64,000 nucleotides of DNA from assembly GCF_036670015.1 (NCBI RefSeq), contig NZ_CP137636.1, positions 3,016,501 to 3,080,500 of the forward strand. The letters are read 5' to 3'. This document shows, one piece after another, positions 38,766 through 49,789 of the stretch. The DNA comes from Niallia sp. XMNu-256 (lineage in GTDB: Bacteria > Bacillota > Bacilli > Bacillales > Cytobacillaceae). Positions within the stretch are counted from its first letter, which is position 1, and the number at the start of each line of letters is the position of its first letter. Below the pieces are notes generated by a model. It had not been told where the DNA came from. It saw only the letters and a list, made by a program, of their open reading frames with translations, and did not search any database. The position numbers and the translations under genes are program-made.

Positions 38766-38833
38766 TCACTCTCCTCGCTTCTAGTCCAAACCGTCTTAAT
38801 GGCTACATCTTTAATTTTGCCTGCAAGGAGAAC

Positions 38834-38863
38834 ATTTATAACCCAACCTTTTATAAAAATACT
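38834..38863 (-). promoter_or_regulatory. candidate forespore (sigma-F/G) promoter of spoIVB
   Basis: On the minus strand, AGTATT (38858-38863) and, 14 bases later, GGTTATAAAT (38834-38843) resemble a sigma-F/sigma-G promoter. It lies about 70 bases before the spoIVB start. By-eye match only. Confidence 0.4.
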
Positions 38864-38961
38864 GTACACATAGGAATATCACGTAAAAACCGAAAGTTAT
38901 TTCCAAGTAAAAAGAAGTCGTATTCTTTTTGGTTTCATAACTTAACCTTAAATTTCAAAAA

Positions 38962-38995
38962 AATCTCTGAACCAATCGGCATGGCTACAGAGATT
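38962..38995 (-). terminator. terminator of recN
   Basis: Stem AATCTCTG / CAGAGATT overlapping the recN stop codon, followed on the minus strand by TTTTTT. Confidence 0.78.
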
Positions 38996-40682
38996 CGTGT
39001 ACTTTCATTTCTTGAGCGGTTACTAACAATTCTTTTGCATGTTCTTTTGTAATATCGGTTATCTCTACACCTGAGATCATACGGCCGATTTCCTTTATTT
39101 TTCCGTCATCGTTTAGTTTTTTCACCCTTGTTCTCGTACGACCTTCAAGGATTTCCTTTTCAATATAAAGATGGGTATCTGACATGGCAGCAACTTGTGG
39201 CAAATGTGAAATGCAGAGGACCTGCGAACCAATTGAAACCTTATAGATTTTTTCGGCAATTGCCTGAGCAACTCGCCCACTGACTCCTGTATCCACTTCA
39301 TCAAAAATAATTGAAGTAATTTCCTGATGTTTGGAAAAAATACTTTTTAATGCAAGCATAATCCGGGAAAGTTCTCCTCCTGAGGCAATCTTTGACAATG
39401 GTTTCAATGGTTCTCCAGGATTTGTGGAAATATAAAATTCAACCTGATCCATCCCTGTACTAGAAATATGTGATTCACCACTATTGATATGTACTTCAAA
39501 AACAGTTTTTTGCATATATAATTCTTTTAGTTCACGATGAATTGAGTTTGTTAATTTATCCGCTAACCGAGTTCGTAATGTTGTTAACTCTTGTCCTTCA
39601 ATCATTAAGTCCTTTTTTAAGGATATCAAAACTTTCTTTAACTGATCAATATGACTTTCTTTATTCAGTAGTGTTTCCAATTCTTCCTCAATTTTCGCAC
39701 CGTATTCTAAAATTCCAGCAATCGATTGCCCATACTTTCGCTTCAATCCATTAATTTCATTTAATCGATTTTCAATTTCATTCAAGCGTTCAGGATCAAA
39801 CTCCAATAATTCCAATTCTCCTCTAAGGCTTGAAGCTGCTTCTTCTAACATATAATAACTATTGGATACAGATTCAGCCAGTTCTTTATATTCAGAGTTT
39901 AATCCTGCTGCATCCTCCAATTGCCCCATGACTAGCCCGATCCAATCCAAACCCTTTTGTTCATCTTTAAGAGCTGAATAACTAGCTTGTATCGCTTCAT
40001 AAATACGCTCAAAGTTAGAGAGTCGCTTCTTCTCCTCTAATAAAGCTTCATCCTCATCTAATTGTAATTGCGCTTGTTCAATTTCATTTAATTGAAATTG
40101 GTATAAATCAACTCTTTGTGCAGTTTGTTGCTCATTTTCAGTTAAACTTTTTAACTTACGTAATGCCTGTTGATATTCATCATAAACTCGTCTATATTCC
40201 AATAATGCTGCTGAAATTTTCTTATGTCCAAACTGATCAAGAAGAGAAAGATGCTTAGACTCATCCATTAGTTCTTGATGTTCATGTTGTCCATGTATGT
40301 CGACAAGTCTTGCCCCAATTTCACGAAGGATTGAAATCGTCACAAGTTTTCCATTAATTCTACACACACTTTTTCCGCTTTTCGTTATTTCACGGCGCAA
40401 GACGATCATTTCGTCTTCGATATCTATTCCTAATTCCTGCGCTTTTGATATGACGGGATGTGTCGATTTCTCAAGTAAAAAAAGGCCTTCAATCTCTGCC
40501 CTATTTTCCCCATGGCGCACAAAATCTGAAGACCCTCTTCCACCGACAAGCAAATGAATAGCATCAATAATAATGGACTTGCCTGCTCCTGTTTCACCCG
40601 TCAATACGGTTAGTCCCTTTTCAAATGAAATTGAAAGGGTTTCAATGATCGCAAAATTTTTAATTGATAATTCACTAAGCAT
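38985..40682 (-). CDS. recN: DNA repair protein RecN
   Basis: SMC-like ATPase (565 residues) that gathers broken DNA ends during recombinational repair. The N-terminal Walker A is TGETGAGKSIIIDAI, followed by GGRGSSDFVRHG. The centre is two long coiled-coil arms (about 150-370). The C-terminal lobe has the ABC signature ASGGELSRIMLAL and Walker B IIFDEVDTGVSG. A 17-base gap to argR suggests one transcript from argR into recN, as in B. subtilis. Confidence 0.96.
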   Translation of the reverse strand: MLSELSIKNFAIIETLSISFEKGLTVLTGETGAGKSIIIDAIHLLVGGRGSSDFVRHGENRAEIEGLFLLEKSTHPVISKAQELGIDIEDEMIVLRREITKSGKSVCRINGKLVTISILREIGARLVDIHGQHEHQELMDESKHLSLLDQFGHKKISAALLEYRRVYDEYQQALRKLKSLTENEQQTAQRVDLYQFQLNEIEQAQLQLDEDEALLEEKKRLSNFERIYEAIQASYSALKDEQKGLDWIGLVMGQLEDAAGLNSEYKELAESVSNSYYMLEEAASSLRGELELLEFDPERLNEIENRLNEINGLKRKYGQSIAGILEYGAKIEEELETLLNKESHIDQLKKVLISLKKDLMIEGQELTTLRTRLADKLTNSIHRELKELYMQKTVFEVHINSGESHISSTGMDQVEFYISTNPGEPLKPLSKIASGGELSRIMLALKSIFSKHQEITSIIFDEVDTGVSGRVAQAIAEKIYKVSIGSQVLCISHLPQVAAMSDTHLYIEKEILEGRTRTRVKKLNDDGKIKEIGRMISGVEITDITKEHAKELLVTAQEMKVHESL

Positions 40683-40699
40683 TTAAAATCCACTCCCCA

Positions 40700-41149
40700 T
40701 TAGAGTAAATCAAGAAAACGATTTGAAACAATCTCTGTATCTTTTTCCGTTCTGCAAATCACCAAAATGGTATCATCCCCACTAACTGTCCCAACAACAT
40801 CATCCCAGTCTAAATTATCAATTAAGGCTGCAATCGCCATTGCATTTCCCGGCAAAGTCTTTAACACGAGAAGATGCCCAGCAGAATCAATACGGACGAA
40901 TGCATCCATTAAGTTTCGTTTCAATTTCTGCAACGGATTGAAGCGTTGATCAGCGGGTAAACTGTATTTATAGCGTCCATCTGCAAGAGGCACTTTAATT
41001 AAATGCAATTCTTTAATGTCGCGTGACACAGTCGCTTGTGTCACATTATAGCCCGCATTTTTTAGCGCTAATACTAAATCATCTTGTGTTTCAATTTCAT
41101 TATTAGCGATTATATCCCTAATTTTTATATGCCGTTGTCCTTTTGACAT
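40700..41149 (-). CDS. argR: arginine repressor
   Basis: Arg-responsive hexameric regulator (149 residues; B. subtilis AhrC). Winged helix-turn-helix N-terminus with [20 protein letters not shown] and [11 protein letters not shown]-terminal oligomerisation and Arg-binding domain with [13 protein letters not shown]. The art-type transporter earlier in the window is a plausible target, but I did not identify ARG boxes. Confidence 0.95.
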   Translation of the reverse strand: MSKGQRHIKIRDIIANNEIETQDDLVLALKNAGYNVTQATVSRDIKELHLIKVPLADGRYKYSLPADQRFNPLQKLKRNLMDAFVRIDSAGHLLVLKTLPGNAMAIAALIDNLDWDDVVGTVSGDDTILVICRTEKDTEIVSNRFLDLL

Positions 41150-41231
41150 CGTATCACCTCTTTAACTGCCCTAACAAAACTACTTCCTATTAACCAATTT
41201 CTTTACATTTCAATCGGATCATTTTCAACTT

Positions 41232-42074
41232 TTATTCTGCTTTTTTCTTTAACACATCATGGGCACTTTGCACAATTTCACTTGGGGTCACCGTTAATTC
41301 ATTAGTCCCCTGTTGGTCTTCAGCTCGTCCAGACCAGCACATGTGAAGCAGAAATTCAATATTTCCATCGCCACCGGTGATTGGAGAAAATGAAAGATTT
41401 TTAATATCAAAACCTATTTGTAAAGCAAAGTCAATGATTTCTGCGATGACTTGCTCGTGAACTTTAGCATCTCTAACGATCCCTTTCTTTCCGACTTGCT
41501 CTCTTCCGGCCTCAAATTGCGGCTTTACTAAAGCAACTACATCGCTTCCTGGCACCAATAGAGTTTTCAAAACGGGGAGAATTAATTTTAAAGAGATAAA
41601 CGATACATCAATAGAGGCAAAGTTAGGCATAGGTCCTTGTAAATCACTAGGCGTTACATAGCGAAAATTAGTCCGTTCCATCACAATGACCCTGTCATCA
41701 TTGCGAAGTTTCCAAGCCAATTGATTGTATCCAACATCAACAGCATAGGACATGACAGCACCATTTTGCAAAGCACAATCAGTAAAGCCGCCTGTTGAGG
41801 AACCGATGTCCAATAAGACTTTTTGGTTAACATCTAAATTAAACTCTTTTAAAGCCTTTTCCAACTTTAAACCTCCCCTACTCACATAGGGGAGAGTTTT
41901 TCCTTTGACAGTAAGATTAGAATCAACTGTAATTTTCTCACCTGGCTTATCAAGCCGTTCTTCGTTACTATAGACAATTCCAGCCATGATCGCTCGTTTT
42001 GCTTTTTCTCTCGTTTCAAATAGCCCTTGTTCTACTAATAAAACATCTACACGTTCTTTCTTCATCATGTTCAA
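41232..42074 (-). CDS. yqxC: TlyA-family rRNA methyltransferase / S4-domain protein (YqxC)
   Basis: A 280-residue protein with an N-terminal S4 RNA-binding domain ([20 protein letters not shown], residues 6-25) and an FtsJ-like SAM methyltransferase domain ([16 protein letters not shown] at about 87-102, then VALVKPQFE). Homologues (TlyA) 2'-O-methylate rRNA; older annotations call it haemolysin. It overlaps the dxs stop by 4 bases (ATGA), so it is translationally coupled in the ispA-dxs-yqxC run. Confidence 0.92.
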   Translation of the reverse strand: MNMMKKERVDVLLVEQGLFETREKAKRAIMAGIVYSNEERLDKPGEKITVDSNLTVKGKTLPYVSRGGLKLEKALKEFNLDVNQKVLLDIGSSTGGFTDCALQNGAVMSYAVDVGYNQLAWKLRNDDRVIVMERTNFRYVTPSDLQGPMPNFASIDVSFISLKLILPVLKTLLVPGSDVVALVKPQFEAGREQVGKKGIVRDAKVHEQVIAEIIDFALQIGFDIKNLSFSPITGGDGNIEFLLHMCWSGRAEDQQGTNELTVTPSEIVQSAHDVLKKKAE

Positions 42075-43963
42075 GCCCTTTTTTGTTTTTTAATCACCAT
42101 TGAGTCGATTTGTTTAACAATTTCCTCCGGTGTTAATCCAATTTCCACATATAGTTCTTTCACACTTCCATGTTCGACAAAATAATCTGGTATCCCCATG
42201 CGAGAGATTTCAGCATGATGGTATCCTTCCTCATGGGCAAACTCTAAAACTGCGCTGCCAAATCCACCTTGTACCGCCGCTTCTTCAATGGTCAGAATCG
42301 GTATATTTAATTGGAGCAATGAATGTAACATTTTCGTATCTAACGGTTTGATGAAGCGAGCATTGATTACCTTGACAGAGCTGCCTTGTTTTTCAAGTAC
42401 AGCAGCGGCCTTCATCGCCATTGGGATTGTCGTACCAAAGGTTAAGATAACGGCATCATGACCTTCTTTCAACACTTCCCATGTTCCGATTTGAATTTCC
42501 TTTAAAGTCTCATCTAAAGGTACCCCGATGCCATTGCCACGTGGGAAACGCATACTAATAGGTCCTTCATCATACTTCAGTGCCGTATAAACCATATGTT
42601 GACCTTCATTTTCGTCTTTTGGCATCATTAATACCATATTCGGTAAATGACGTAAGAACGAAATATCATAGATTCCATGATGGGTTTCCCCGTCCGCTCC
42701 GACAAGACCCGCCCGATCAATTCCGATAAACACATTTAACTTTTGCCGGCAAATATCATGAAGAACTTGATCATAGGCCCGCTGCAAGAAAGTTGAATAG
42801 ATAGCTAAATAAGGTTTCATTTTTTGTGTTGCTAAGCCAGCGGCAACTGTTGCTGCATGTTGTTCCGCAATACCGACATCAAACATTCGATCTGGAAATT
42901 CACTAGCAAATCCTTCCAACTTCGAGCCAACAGGCATCGCTGGTGTAATAGCGACAATCCGTTTATCCTCTCTTGCAAGCTTACGGACGGTTTCACTAAC
43001 TAGTTTGCTCCAAGCAGGTGGCGATTCAACTGGTTTAATAAAATCACCTGTATCTATTTTATATGGACCTGTTCCATGCCAATTTCCAATTCGATCCGTT
43101 TCAGCCGGTTTATACCCTTTTCCCTTTTTCGTTAATACATGAAGAAGAATTGGGCCTTCTGTTTTCTTTGCATAGCTAATTTGCTCAAATAAATCTTCAT
43201 AATCATGACCATCTACAGGTCCCAAATAGGTAAAGCCCATTTCTTCAAAAAAGACACCCGAAACAAGCAAATATTTCAGACTATCCTTAATCCGCTCTGC
43301 TGTGTCCGCTAGTTTTCCTCCCACAGCAGGGACTTTACGCATTAAATATTCTAGTTCATCCTTTGCCCACTGATACTTTCCTGCTGTTCTTAACCGCCCA
43401 AGAATTCCATGGAGAGCTCCTACATTTGGTGCAATCGACATTTCATTATCATTTAAAACAACAATCATATTCTTCTTTTCATCACCAATATGATTTAAGG
43501 CTTCTAAAGCCATCCCGCCTGTCAGGGCCCCATCCCCAATAACTGGAATAACGTACGAGTCCTCTTGTTTTAAATCTCGCGCAATCGCCATACCCATAGC
43601 AGCTGATAAGGAGGTGGAACTATGGCCCGTTTCCCAAACATCGTGAACACTTTCAGCCATTTTTGGAAAGCCGCTTAACCCCTTATATTGTCGTAATGAA
43701 TCAAACTCACTGGCTCGTCCTGTTAATATTTTATGAACATAGGATTGATGCCCTACATCCCAAAGAATTTTATCTTGAGGACTATCAAAGCACGTATGTA
43801 AAGCGATTGTCAGCTCGACAACTCCTAGATTAGGTCCTATATGACCACCCGTAACAGACAGCTTTTCTATTAAAAACTGACGAATGTCTTGACTTAATGC
43901 TTCTAATTCTTTAATGGAAAGGTCTTTAAGAAAGGAAGGTTCTTTGATGTTTAAAAGATCCAT
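42071..43963 (-). CDS. dxs: 1-deoxy-D-xylulose-5-phosphate synthase
   Basis: First step of the MEP isoprenoid pathway: pyruvate + glyceraldehyde-3-phosphate to DXP, thiamine-diphosphate dependent. Motifs: [16 protein letters not shown], the TPP site GDGALTGG ... [11 protein letters not shown], the transketolase Arg region [15 protein letters not shown], and [10 protein letters not shown]. The frame opens with GTG at 43975, but ATG at 43963 gives the family start [12 protein letters not shown] (630 residues), and I prefer it. The ribosome site is weak for either. Confidence 0.94.
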   Translation of the reverse strand: MDLLNIKEPSFLKDLSIKELEALSQDIRQFLIEKLSVTGGHIGPNLGVVELTIALHTCFDSPQDKILWDVGHQSYVHKILTGRASEFDSLRQYKGLSGFPKMAESVHDVWETGHSSTSLSAAMGMAIARDLKQEDSYVIPVIGDGALTGGMALEALNHIGDEKKNMIVVLNDNEMSIAPNVGALHGILGRLRTAGKYQWAKDELEYLMRKVPAVGGKLADTAERIKDSLKYLLVSGVFFEEMGFTYLGPVDGHDYEDLFEQISYAKKTEGPILLHVLTKKGKGYKPAETDRIGNWHGTGPYKIDTGDFIKPVESPPAWSKLVSETVRKLAREDKRIVAITPAMPVGSKLEGFASEFPDRMFDVGIAEQHAATVAAGLATQKMKPYLAIYSTFLQRAYDQVLHDICRQKLNVFIGIDRAGLVGADGETHHGIYDISFLRHLPNMVLMMPKDENEGQHMVYTALKYDEGPISMRFPRGNGIGVPLDETLKEIQIGTWEVLKEGHDAVILTFGTTIPMAMKAAAVLEKQGSSVKVINARFIKPLDTKMLHSLLQLNIPILTIEEAAVQGGFGSAVLEFAHEEGYHHAEISRMGIPDYFVEHGSVKELYVEIGLTPEEIVKQIDSMVIKKQKRA

Positions 43964-44016
43964 TCTTTGGATCACTCACTTTCATTACATATTACCAAAA
44001 TGGTTATAACGAACGA

Positions 44017-44910
44017 TCAATGATTTCGTTTGACTATTAACTCTGTTAACTCTTCCAATATTTGCGTATTTCTACCTATTTTTTTAAGCATTTCTTTAGC
44101 CTGTTGATAATGCTGGTCTAAGGCTTCTTCTGCACCACGAACACCTAAAAGAGAAGGATAGGTTGTTTTATGATTTTCACTGTCACTGCCAATAGGCTTT
44201 CCAATCACACTTTCATCACCACTAATATCAAGGAGGTCATCACGAATTTGAAAGGCCAATCCTAAATGATAAGCAAATTTCTCCAAGTGTTCCATTTGTT
44301 CTTTCGTTGCTTCTGCAATAATTGCCCCTGACAATATACTACAAGTTAATAACTTCCCTGTTTTATGCAAATGAATATATTCTAATTCTTCAAGCGTTAA
44401 TGCTTTTTCTTCCCCAATCATATCTGCAACTTGTCCACCGACCATGCCCTCAGCTCCTGCAGATTGGGCAAGTAACTGAACTAGTTCTAATTTGCTTTTA
44501 AGCGGGATCGAAGTTTCCGGTGCTTGAGCTAGTAATTGAAAACTATAGGTTAAAAGCGCGTCTCCTGCTAAAACCGCATTGGCCTCCCCAAAAACGATGT
44601 GGTTTGTCGGCTTGCCTCTTCTTAAATCATCGTCATCCATGCTAGGTAAGTCATCATGGATTAAGGAATAGGTGTGAATCATCTCGATCGCAGCGGCAGC
44701 ATGAAGGCCGGTCACAGGGTCTTTTTGAAGTGCATCGATGGTAGCAAAAAGTAAAAGTGGCCGAATCCGTTTTCCCCCTGCTTCAAGAGAGTACAACATG
44801 GACTCTTTTAAAATATTCGGTGCCTTGAGACCCTCAATACTTTCTCGAAACTGCTTTTCAATTAATTCCTTATACTCCGTTGAAAAGGTATCTAATTGTG
44901 TGTTTGGCAA
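44017..44910 (-). CDS. ispA: polyprenyl (farnesyl) diphosphate synthase
   Basis: Condenses IPP with DMAPP/GPP to farnesyl diphosphate (297 residues; B. subtilis YqiD). The first Asp-rich motif is LIHDDLPSMDDDDLRRGK and the second FQIRDDLLDISGD; GGKRIRP is at the N-terminus. The bulky residues before the first motif fit a C15 product. It directly follows xseB and precedes dxs, so two isoprenoid genes are co-transcribed. Confidence 0.95.
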   Translation of the reverse strand: MPNTQLDTFSTEYKELIEKQFRESIEGLKAPNILKESMLYSLEAGGKRIRPLLLFATIDALQKDPVTGLHAAAAIEMIHTYSLIHDDLPSMDDDDLRRGKPTNHIVFGEANAVLAGDALLTYSFQLLAQAPETSIPLKSKLELVQLLAQSAGAEGMVGGQVADMIGEEKALTLEELEYIHLHKTGKLLTCSILSGAIIAEATKEQMEHLEKFAYHLGLAFQIRDDLLDISGDESVIGKPIGSDSENHKTTYPSLLGVRGAEEALDQHYQQAKEMLKKIGRNTQILEELTELIVKRNH

Positions 44911-44913
44911 AGC

Positions 44914-45159
44914 CTATTCCTCCTCTTGCATGGAAAACGTTTGTTTTTGTCCATCAACTGTTAAAATTTGTGTTAATTGCTCCTCAACATTTTTCAACTT
45001 ATCGTGACAAAGCTTTGATAGCTCCATTCCTTTTTTATAAATAGAAATTGCTTCCTCTAATGGGACATCCCCTTCTTCAAGTTTCTCAACAATGGTTTCT
45101 AACTCTTCCATTGCCTCCTCAAATGTGACAGTTTCAGTCTCTTCAGTCACCTTCATCAC
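44914..45159 (-). CDS. xseB: exodeoxyribonuclease VII small subunit
   Basis: An 81-residue, highly acidic helical protein: [20 protein letters not shown], then [19 protein letters not shown], the standard XseB signature. Several copies bind each XseA. It overlaps the xseA stop by 4 bases, and its stop is 3 bases before ispA. Confidence 0.93.
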   Translation of the reverse strand: MMKVTEETETVTFEEAMEELETIVEKLEEGDVPLEEAISIYKKGMELSKLCHDKLKNVEEQLTQILTVDGQKQTFSMQEEE

Positions 45160-46496
45160 TCCTCTTTCCCTACTACCTGACAGGTAAGATTACCATCTGT
45201 TAGTGCAATTTTGACCGTATCATTTATGTTTGCATCGTTAACGCTTTTTACTAGGTTCCCGTTCTCGTTATAAGTTAAACTGTACCCACGTTCCATTATT
45301 TTTAATGGGCTTAATGCCTCAAGAGCCGTTAGTGTGTTTTTAAATTCCGCCTGTTTTTTAGCCAGAATGATCGACATCGCTCGATACAAAGCCCTTGTAT
45401 TTTTCCTTTGATCTTCAATTGCTTTTTGGATTTTGCTATCTGGATGATTTCTTGACAAACGCTTATCCAATTGCAGTAATTCAGTTTGCTTTGAGGTTAT
45501 CAGCTTCTTGGAGTTAGTAACAAGTGATTCGGTTGTCCGATCGAGTTGTTCTAGTTTTTGTTCATATAAGCGCTGTGGATAACGGAATGCATACGATTTC
45601 TTTATTCGTTCCAGTTGATTTCTTTGGAAACTAACCTTTTCTTTCATTGCCCTCATTAAACGAGTTTGTCTCGTTAATACACGCTCCAGTATCTCTTCAA
45701 TATGTGGTACTGCGAGTTCTGCTGCGGCTGTTGGGGTAGGTGCCCGTAAATCAGCGACAAAATCGGCAATTGTAAAATCGGTTTCATGTCCAACCGCTGA
45801 AATAATCGGTACCTTCGAATGGTGAATCGCTCGGGCCACCACTTCCTCGTTAAAAGCGCATAATTCTTCGATCGAGCCACCGCCACGTCCGATAATTAAT
45901 ACATCGATTCCATATTGTTCGTTATTCGCCTTTTCAATAGCTGTCGCCACAGATGGACCTGCTTGGTCACCTTGAACAAGCGCTGGAAAAATTAAGATTT
46001 TTGCAATCGGATAACGACGTTTAATCGTGGTAATGATATCTCGAATAGCAGCACCTGTTGGTGAAGTAACTACACCTACGGTTACAGGAAACTTTGGGAT
46101 TGGTTTTTTATTTTCAAAATCAAAAAGGCCTTCTATGCTTAGCTTTTCTTTTAATTGTTCGAATGCTAAGTAAAGATCACCAACTCCATCCGGCTGCATT
46201 TCCTGAACATAAATTTGGTACTGTCCACTCCCTTCATATACAGAGACATCCCCACGAACTAATATCTTCATTCCATTTTCCGGTGTGAATTTGATTTTAC
46301 GGTTTGCGCTCGAGAACATCACAGCTAGAATTCGAGCTTTCTCATCTTTTAAGGTAAAATACATATGACCACTGGAATGTTGTTTAAAATTAGAAATTTC
46401 CCCTTTTACCATGCAATCGTGCAAATGTGGGTCTACGTCAAATTTTCGTTTTATATATTTCGTTAAGGCCGCAACCGTTAAAAAACGCTTCTCCAT
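45156..46496 (-). CDS. xseA: exodeoxyribonuclease VII large subunit
   Basis: Catalytic subunit (446 residues) of a nuclease degrading single-stranded DNA from both ends. N-terminal OB fold ([20 protein letters not shown]), catalytic domain with [14 protein letters not shown], the RGGGSIEEL loop and [20 protein letters not shown], then a coiled-coil region. In B. subtilis folD lies between nusB and xseA; here only about 100 non-coding bases separate them. Confidence 0.95.
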   Translation of the reverse strand: MEKRFLTVAALTKYIKRKFDVDPHLHDCMVKGEISNFKQHSSGHMYFTLKDEKARILAVMFSSANRKIKFTPENGMKILVRGDVSVYEGSGQYQIYVQEMQPDGVGDLYLAFEQLKEKLSIEGLFDFENKKPIPKFPVTVGVVTSPTGAAIRDIITTIKRRYPIAKILIFPALVQGDQAGPSVATAIEKANNEQYGIDVLIIGRGGGSIEELCAFNEEVVARAIHHSKVPIISAVGHETDFTIADFVADLRAPTPTAAAELAVPHIEEILERVLTRQTRLMRAMKEKVSFQRNQLERIKKSYAFRYPQRLYEQKLEQLDRTTESLVTNSKKLITSKQTELLQLDKRLSRNHPDSKIQKAIEDQRKNTRALYRAMSIILAKKQAEFKNTLTALEALSPLKIMERGYSLTYNENGNLVKSVNDANINDTVKIALTDGNLTCQVVGKEE

Positions 46497-46602
46497 TCTA
46501 TATAAACTCCCTTATCGAATGATTCAACCCTTTTATATTAAGTTAGAGGGGCAGACAAGAATCATTTAATAAAATAATTATATCATTATAGCAATAATTT
46601 CA

Positions 46603-47019
46603 TTATTTTTTGTCTTTAAGTGAAGATTTTTCGATTGACTGTTTTACTTTAGAAAGGACACTATTGACAAATTTACTTGATTCATCATCACCAAATATCT
46701 TGGCTACTTCGATAGCTTCATTAATAGCCACATTTACAGGAACATCTTCCTCACAATAAATCATTTCATATATAGCCAACCTCATTATATTCCGATCAAC
46801 ATTCGCTAAACGTTCGATGGACCATTTTTCCAAATGATCTTTAAGAATAGAATCAATTTCATCTCGTTGTTCAGCAACTCCTACTACAAGCTTTTCTAAA
46901 TAGTCATCATTGGACTTGCCATCTAATACATATTGAATGGCTTCTCCAGGTGTCGTTTCATTCATATCGATTTGAAAAATTGCTTGCAACGCCTTTTCTC
47001 TAGCGGTTCTTCGTTTCAT
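46603..47019 (-). CDS. nusB: transcription antitermination factor NusB
   Basis: RNA-binding all-helical protein (138 residues) that joins NusE on boxA of rRNA operons. RRTAREKALQAIFQIDM at the N-terminus and IYCEEDVPVNVAINEAIE with KFVNSVLSKV at the C-terminus are the family signatures. It sits downstream of accBC-yqhY, beyond a terminator and a 220-base gap, in which I see no other feature. Confidence 0.95.
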   Translation of the reverse strand: MKRRTAREKALQAIFQIDMNETTPGEAIQYVLDGKSNDDYLEKLVVGVAEQRDEIDSILKDHLEKWSIERLANVDRNIMRLAIYEMIYCEEDVPVNVAINEAIEVAKIFGDDESSKFVNSVLSKVKQSIEKSSLKDKK

Positions 47020-47204
47020 TTATTTTAACTCCTTTAATAAAGATGCATGAACAATCATAAAAAAAGTGTTTGCTTTAAAATGGCATAACACGTTATGTAT
47101 TCCTAGCTTATCCAATTTTACCTAACAAGATAATAGCATAAATACAGGAGATTATCACATTCCTTTATCATTTTCTCATAAACTTCCTATTAAGTTACAA
47201 AAAA

Positions 47205-47232
47205 AATACCAAAGACGGGTGTCCTTGGTATT
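47205..47232 (-). terminator. terminator after yqhY
   Basis: On the minus strand, AATACCAA pairs with TTGGTATT and is followed by a T-run of eight. It ends the accB-accC-yqhY transcript. Confidence 0.8.
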
Positions 47233-47240
47233 ATAAGTTG

Positions 47241-47651
47241 TTACATTTCATCTTCTATTTCAGGTTCGGGATTTAGCTGTTCAAATTGGATTCCAACTAC
47301 ATGGATATTAATTTCAACGGCATCTAATGCAGTCATATCTAATAATGCCTGACGGATATTGTTTTGGATCCCTTGGGCTACGTTCGGAATGGATACACCA
47401 AACTTCATAACGCAATAGACATCCACTTTAATTCCTTCTTCTAATAATTCGACTTTGACACCTTTTCCATGGTTTTTTTTCCCTAACCGTTCTACAACAC
47501 CTGTAGCAAAGTTGCCTCTCATTTGAGCAACTCCATCAACTTCAGATGCAGCAATTCCGGCAATTACCTCAATTACTTCAGGAGCAATTTCCACTTTTCC
47601 CAGACTATTATTACTCGAACTCATTTCAAGAATATTATTTACTGTCATCAT
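47241..47651 (-). CDS. yqhY: Asp23/Gls24 family protein YqhY
   Basis: A 136-residue protein of the Asp23/Gls24 (DUF322) family: KVEIAPEVIEVIAGIAASEV, then GVKVELLEEGIKVDVYCVMKFG, then VVGIQFEQL. It is always found with accBC in Firmicutes; the B. subtilis homologue influences acetyl-CoA carboxylase activity. The two adjacent ATGs at the start share the AGGGAGG site; I keep the first. Confidence 0.93.
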   Translation of the reverse strand: MMTVNNILEMSSSNNSLGKVEIAPEVIEVIAGIAASEVDGVAQMRGNFATGVVERLGKKNHGKGVKVELLEEGIKVDVYCVMKFGVSIPNVAQGIQNNIRQALLDMTALDAVEINIHVVGIQFEQLNPEPEIEDEM

Positions 47652-47664
47652 GGTACCTCCCTTT

Positions 47665-49023
47665 TTATTTTTCTGATTTCATTACATCATGCTTTTCTAA
47701 AAATTTGGTATTAAATTCGCCACTGACGAATTGTTCATGACTTAATAATCTCATATGAAACGGAATCGTTGTATGAACTCCTTCAATGACAAATTCACTC
47801 AACGCTCTCTTCATTTTCGCAATCGCTTCATCACGTGTTTTTCCATGCGTAATAACCTTTGCAATCATAGAATCATAATAAGGAGGAATTATGTACCCAG
47901 GATAGACGGCGGAATCAACGCGAACACCTAAACCGCCTGGGGCTAGATACATGTTTATTTTCCCTGCTGAAGGCATAAAATTCTTTTCAGGATTTTCGGC
48001 ATTAATTCGACATTCGATCGACCATCCGTTAAATGTGACATCGTCTTGTGACAAGCTTAATTTCTCACCAGATGCAACTAAGATTTGTTCTTTTACTAAG
48101 TCCGTACCTGTTACCATTTCAGTGACCGGATGTTCTACTTGAATGCGCGTATTCATCTCCATAAAGTAAAATTTACGGTTCTGATAATCATAAATAAATT
48201 CTACCGTACCTGCTCCAGTATATTCAACAGCCTTGGCCGCCTTGACTGCAGCTTCGCCCATTTCAGCCCGCATTTCACTATCTAAAGCTGGTGATGGAGA
48301 CTCCTCTAATAATTTTTGTAAACGTCTCTGAATGGAACAATCACGTTCACCAAGATGAATAACATTGCCATAGTTATCTGCCATTACCTGAATTTCAACA
48401 TGACGGAAATCCTCTATATATTTTTCAATATAGACTCCGGGATTCCCAAACGCTGTCATCGCTTCTTGTTGAGTGATATTAATTCCTTTGACTAACTCAG
48501 CCTCATCACGTGCAACACGAATTCCCTTGCCGCCCCCACCGGCAGTTGCTTTGATAATAACTGGATATTGAATTTCATTTGCTAATTCTATCGCATCTTC
48601 AATTGTATCAATGATCCCCTTTGACCCAGGAACAATCGGTACACCAGCCTCTCGCATCGTTTCTCGGGCAATATCCTTTGTTCCCATTTTGGAAATAGCC
48701 TCAGGACTTGGACCAACAAAGATAATGTTGCAATCACGGCATAGTTCCGCAAAACCAGCATTTTCAGCGAGAAATCCATAGCCAGGATGAATCGCATTAC
48801 ACCCCGTTAAAGTGGCTACACTAATGATATTTGTGAAGTTTAAATAGCTATCTTTTGAAGCAGTTGGCCCTATACAGTAGGCTTCGTCTGCCAACTGGAC
48901 ATGAAGAGCTTCTTTATCTGCTTCTGAATAAACTGCCACGGTTTCAATGCCTAGCTCCCGACAGGCACGAATAATTCGGACAGCGATTTCCCCTCTATTT
49001 GCAATTAATAATTTTTTGATCAT
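47665..49023 (-). CDS. accC: acetyl-CoA carboxylase biotin carboxylase subunit
   Basis: Carboxylates biotin on AccB using ATP and bicarbonate, the first committed step of fatty acid synthesis. 452-residue ATP-grasp enzyme: N-terminal [18 protein letters not shown], glycine-rich lid [14 protein letters not shown], the [12 protein letters not shown] motif, and [14 protein letters not shown]. It could also serve the unpaired carboxyltransferase at 13.3 kb, though that is inference. Follows accB by 15 bases. Confidence 0.96.
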   Translation of the reverse strand: MIKKLLIANRGEIAVRIIRACRELGIETVAVYSEADKEALHVQLADEAYCIGPTASKDSYLNFTNIISVATLTGCNAIHPGYGFLAENAGFAELCRDCNIIFVGPSPEAISKMGTKDIARETMREAGVPIVPGSKGIIDTIEDAIELANEIQYPVIIKATAGGGGKGIRVARDEAELVKGINITQQEAMTAFGNPGVYIEKYIEDFRHVEIQVMADNYGNVIHLGERDCSIQRRLQKLLEESPSPALDSEMRAEMGEAAVKAAKAVEYTGAGTVEFIYDYQNRKFYFMEMNTRIQVEHPVTEMVTGTDLVKEQILVASGEKLSLSQDDVTFNGWSIECRINAENPEKNFMPSAGKINMYLAPGGLGVRVDSAVYPGYIIPPYYDSMIAKVITHGKTRDEAIAKMKRALSEFVIEGVHTTIPFHMRLLSHEQFVSGEFNTKFLEKHDVMKSEK

Positions 49024-49038
49024 TTAAAAAGCCCCTCT

Positions 49039-49536
49039 TTACTCCGGTTTTACTAAAAATAATGGTTGACCATATTCAACAAGTTGTCCGTTTTTAACTA
49101 GAACTTCTACAATTTCACCGTTTACCTCAGCTTCAATTTCATTAAAGAGTTTCATTGCTTCTACAATACATACAATCGAATCTGTAGATACTTTAGAACC
49201 AACCTTCACATATGGCTCTGCATCAGGTGATGATGAATGATAGAATGTCCCAACCATTGGAGAAGTGATTTTATGTAAGTTCGTTTCATTTGTTTGGGTT
49301 GCTTGTTGGGCAACTGGTTGGCTTTCTGTAGCTACTTGGTTAACAGGCTGTTGTTCTACAACTGGTTGTGGAACTGTAACAGCTACTGGTTGTGGAACGG
49401 AATGAACAACTCCAGCTTCCATACCAGATTTCTTCTTAATTTTTATCTTAGAACCTTCTTGTTCAAATGTAAATTCCTCTATAGAAGATTGATCGATCAC
49501 TTTAATCAATTCTCGAATTTCTTGTACTTTTAACAT
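49039..49536 (-). CDS. accB: acetyl-CoA carboxylase biotin carboxyl carrier protein
   Basis: Biotin carrier (165 residues). The N-terminal [17 protein letters not shown] helix is followed by a long Val/Pro/Gln-rich flexible linker (about 45-85) and the C-terminal biotinyl domain, with the modified Lys in [15 protein letters not shown] and the thumb region before it ([12 protein letters not shown]). Heads the accB-accC-yqhY operon. No FapR-like site was evident upstream. Confidence 0.95.
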   Translation of the reverse strand: MLKVQEIRELIKVIDQSSIEEFTFEQEGSKIKIKKKSGMEAGVVHSVPQPVAVTVPQPVVEQQPVNQVATESQPVAQQATQTNETNLHKITSPMVGTFYHSSSPDAEPYVKVGSKVSTDSIVCIVEAMKLFNEIEAEVNGEIVEVLVKNGQLVEYGQPLFLVKPE

Positions 49537-49744
49537 GGATTAAGATCCTCCTGAACTAAAAAAATTAATACTAGATATTAATATCATACGATAAGATCGA
49601 ATATAATTACAACATCTGTATTTTGTATATTCTCGTAGAAATTTGTAAAAGGTTAATTTTACCTACTGAATTTGCGTTTAGGCTTTTATTGAACTGTTCA
49701 TAAAATGCCCATAAAAACTCTGAGACTCCGCTGAACGCGAAAAA

Positions 49745-49775
49745 GGAGGGTGAAAATATTCTCTCTCACCTCTCC
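49745..49775 (-). terminator. terminator of the spoIIIA operon
   Basis: On the minus strand, GGAGAGGTGA pairs with TCACCCTCC around an A/T-rich loop and is followed by TTTTT. It lies just beyond the spoIIIAH stop. Nothing else is evident in 49537-49744 apart from AT-rich sequence where the accB promoter should be. Confidence 0.75.
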
Positions 49776-49789
49776 TAGTTACCCCCTAC

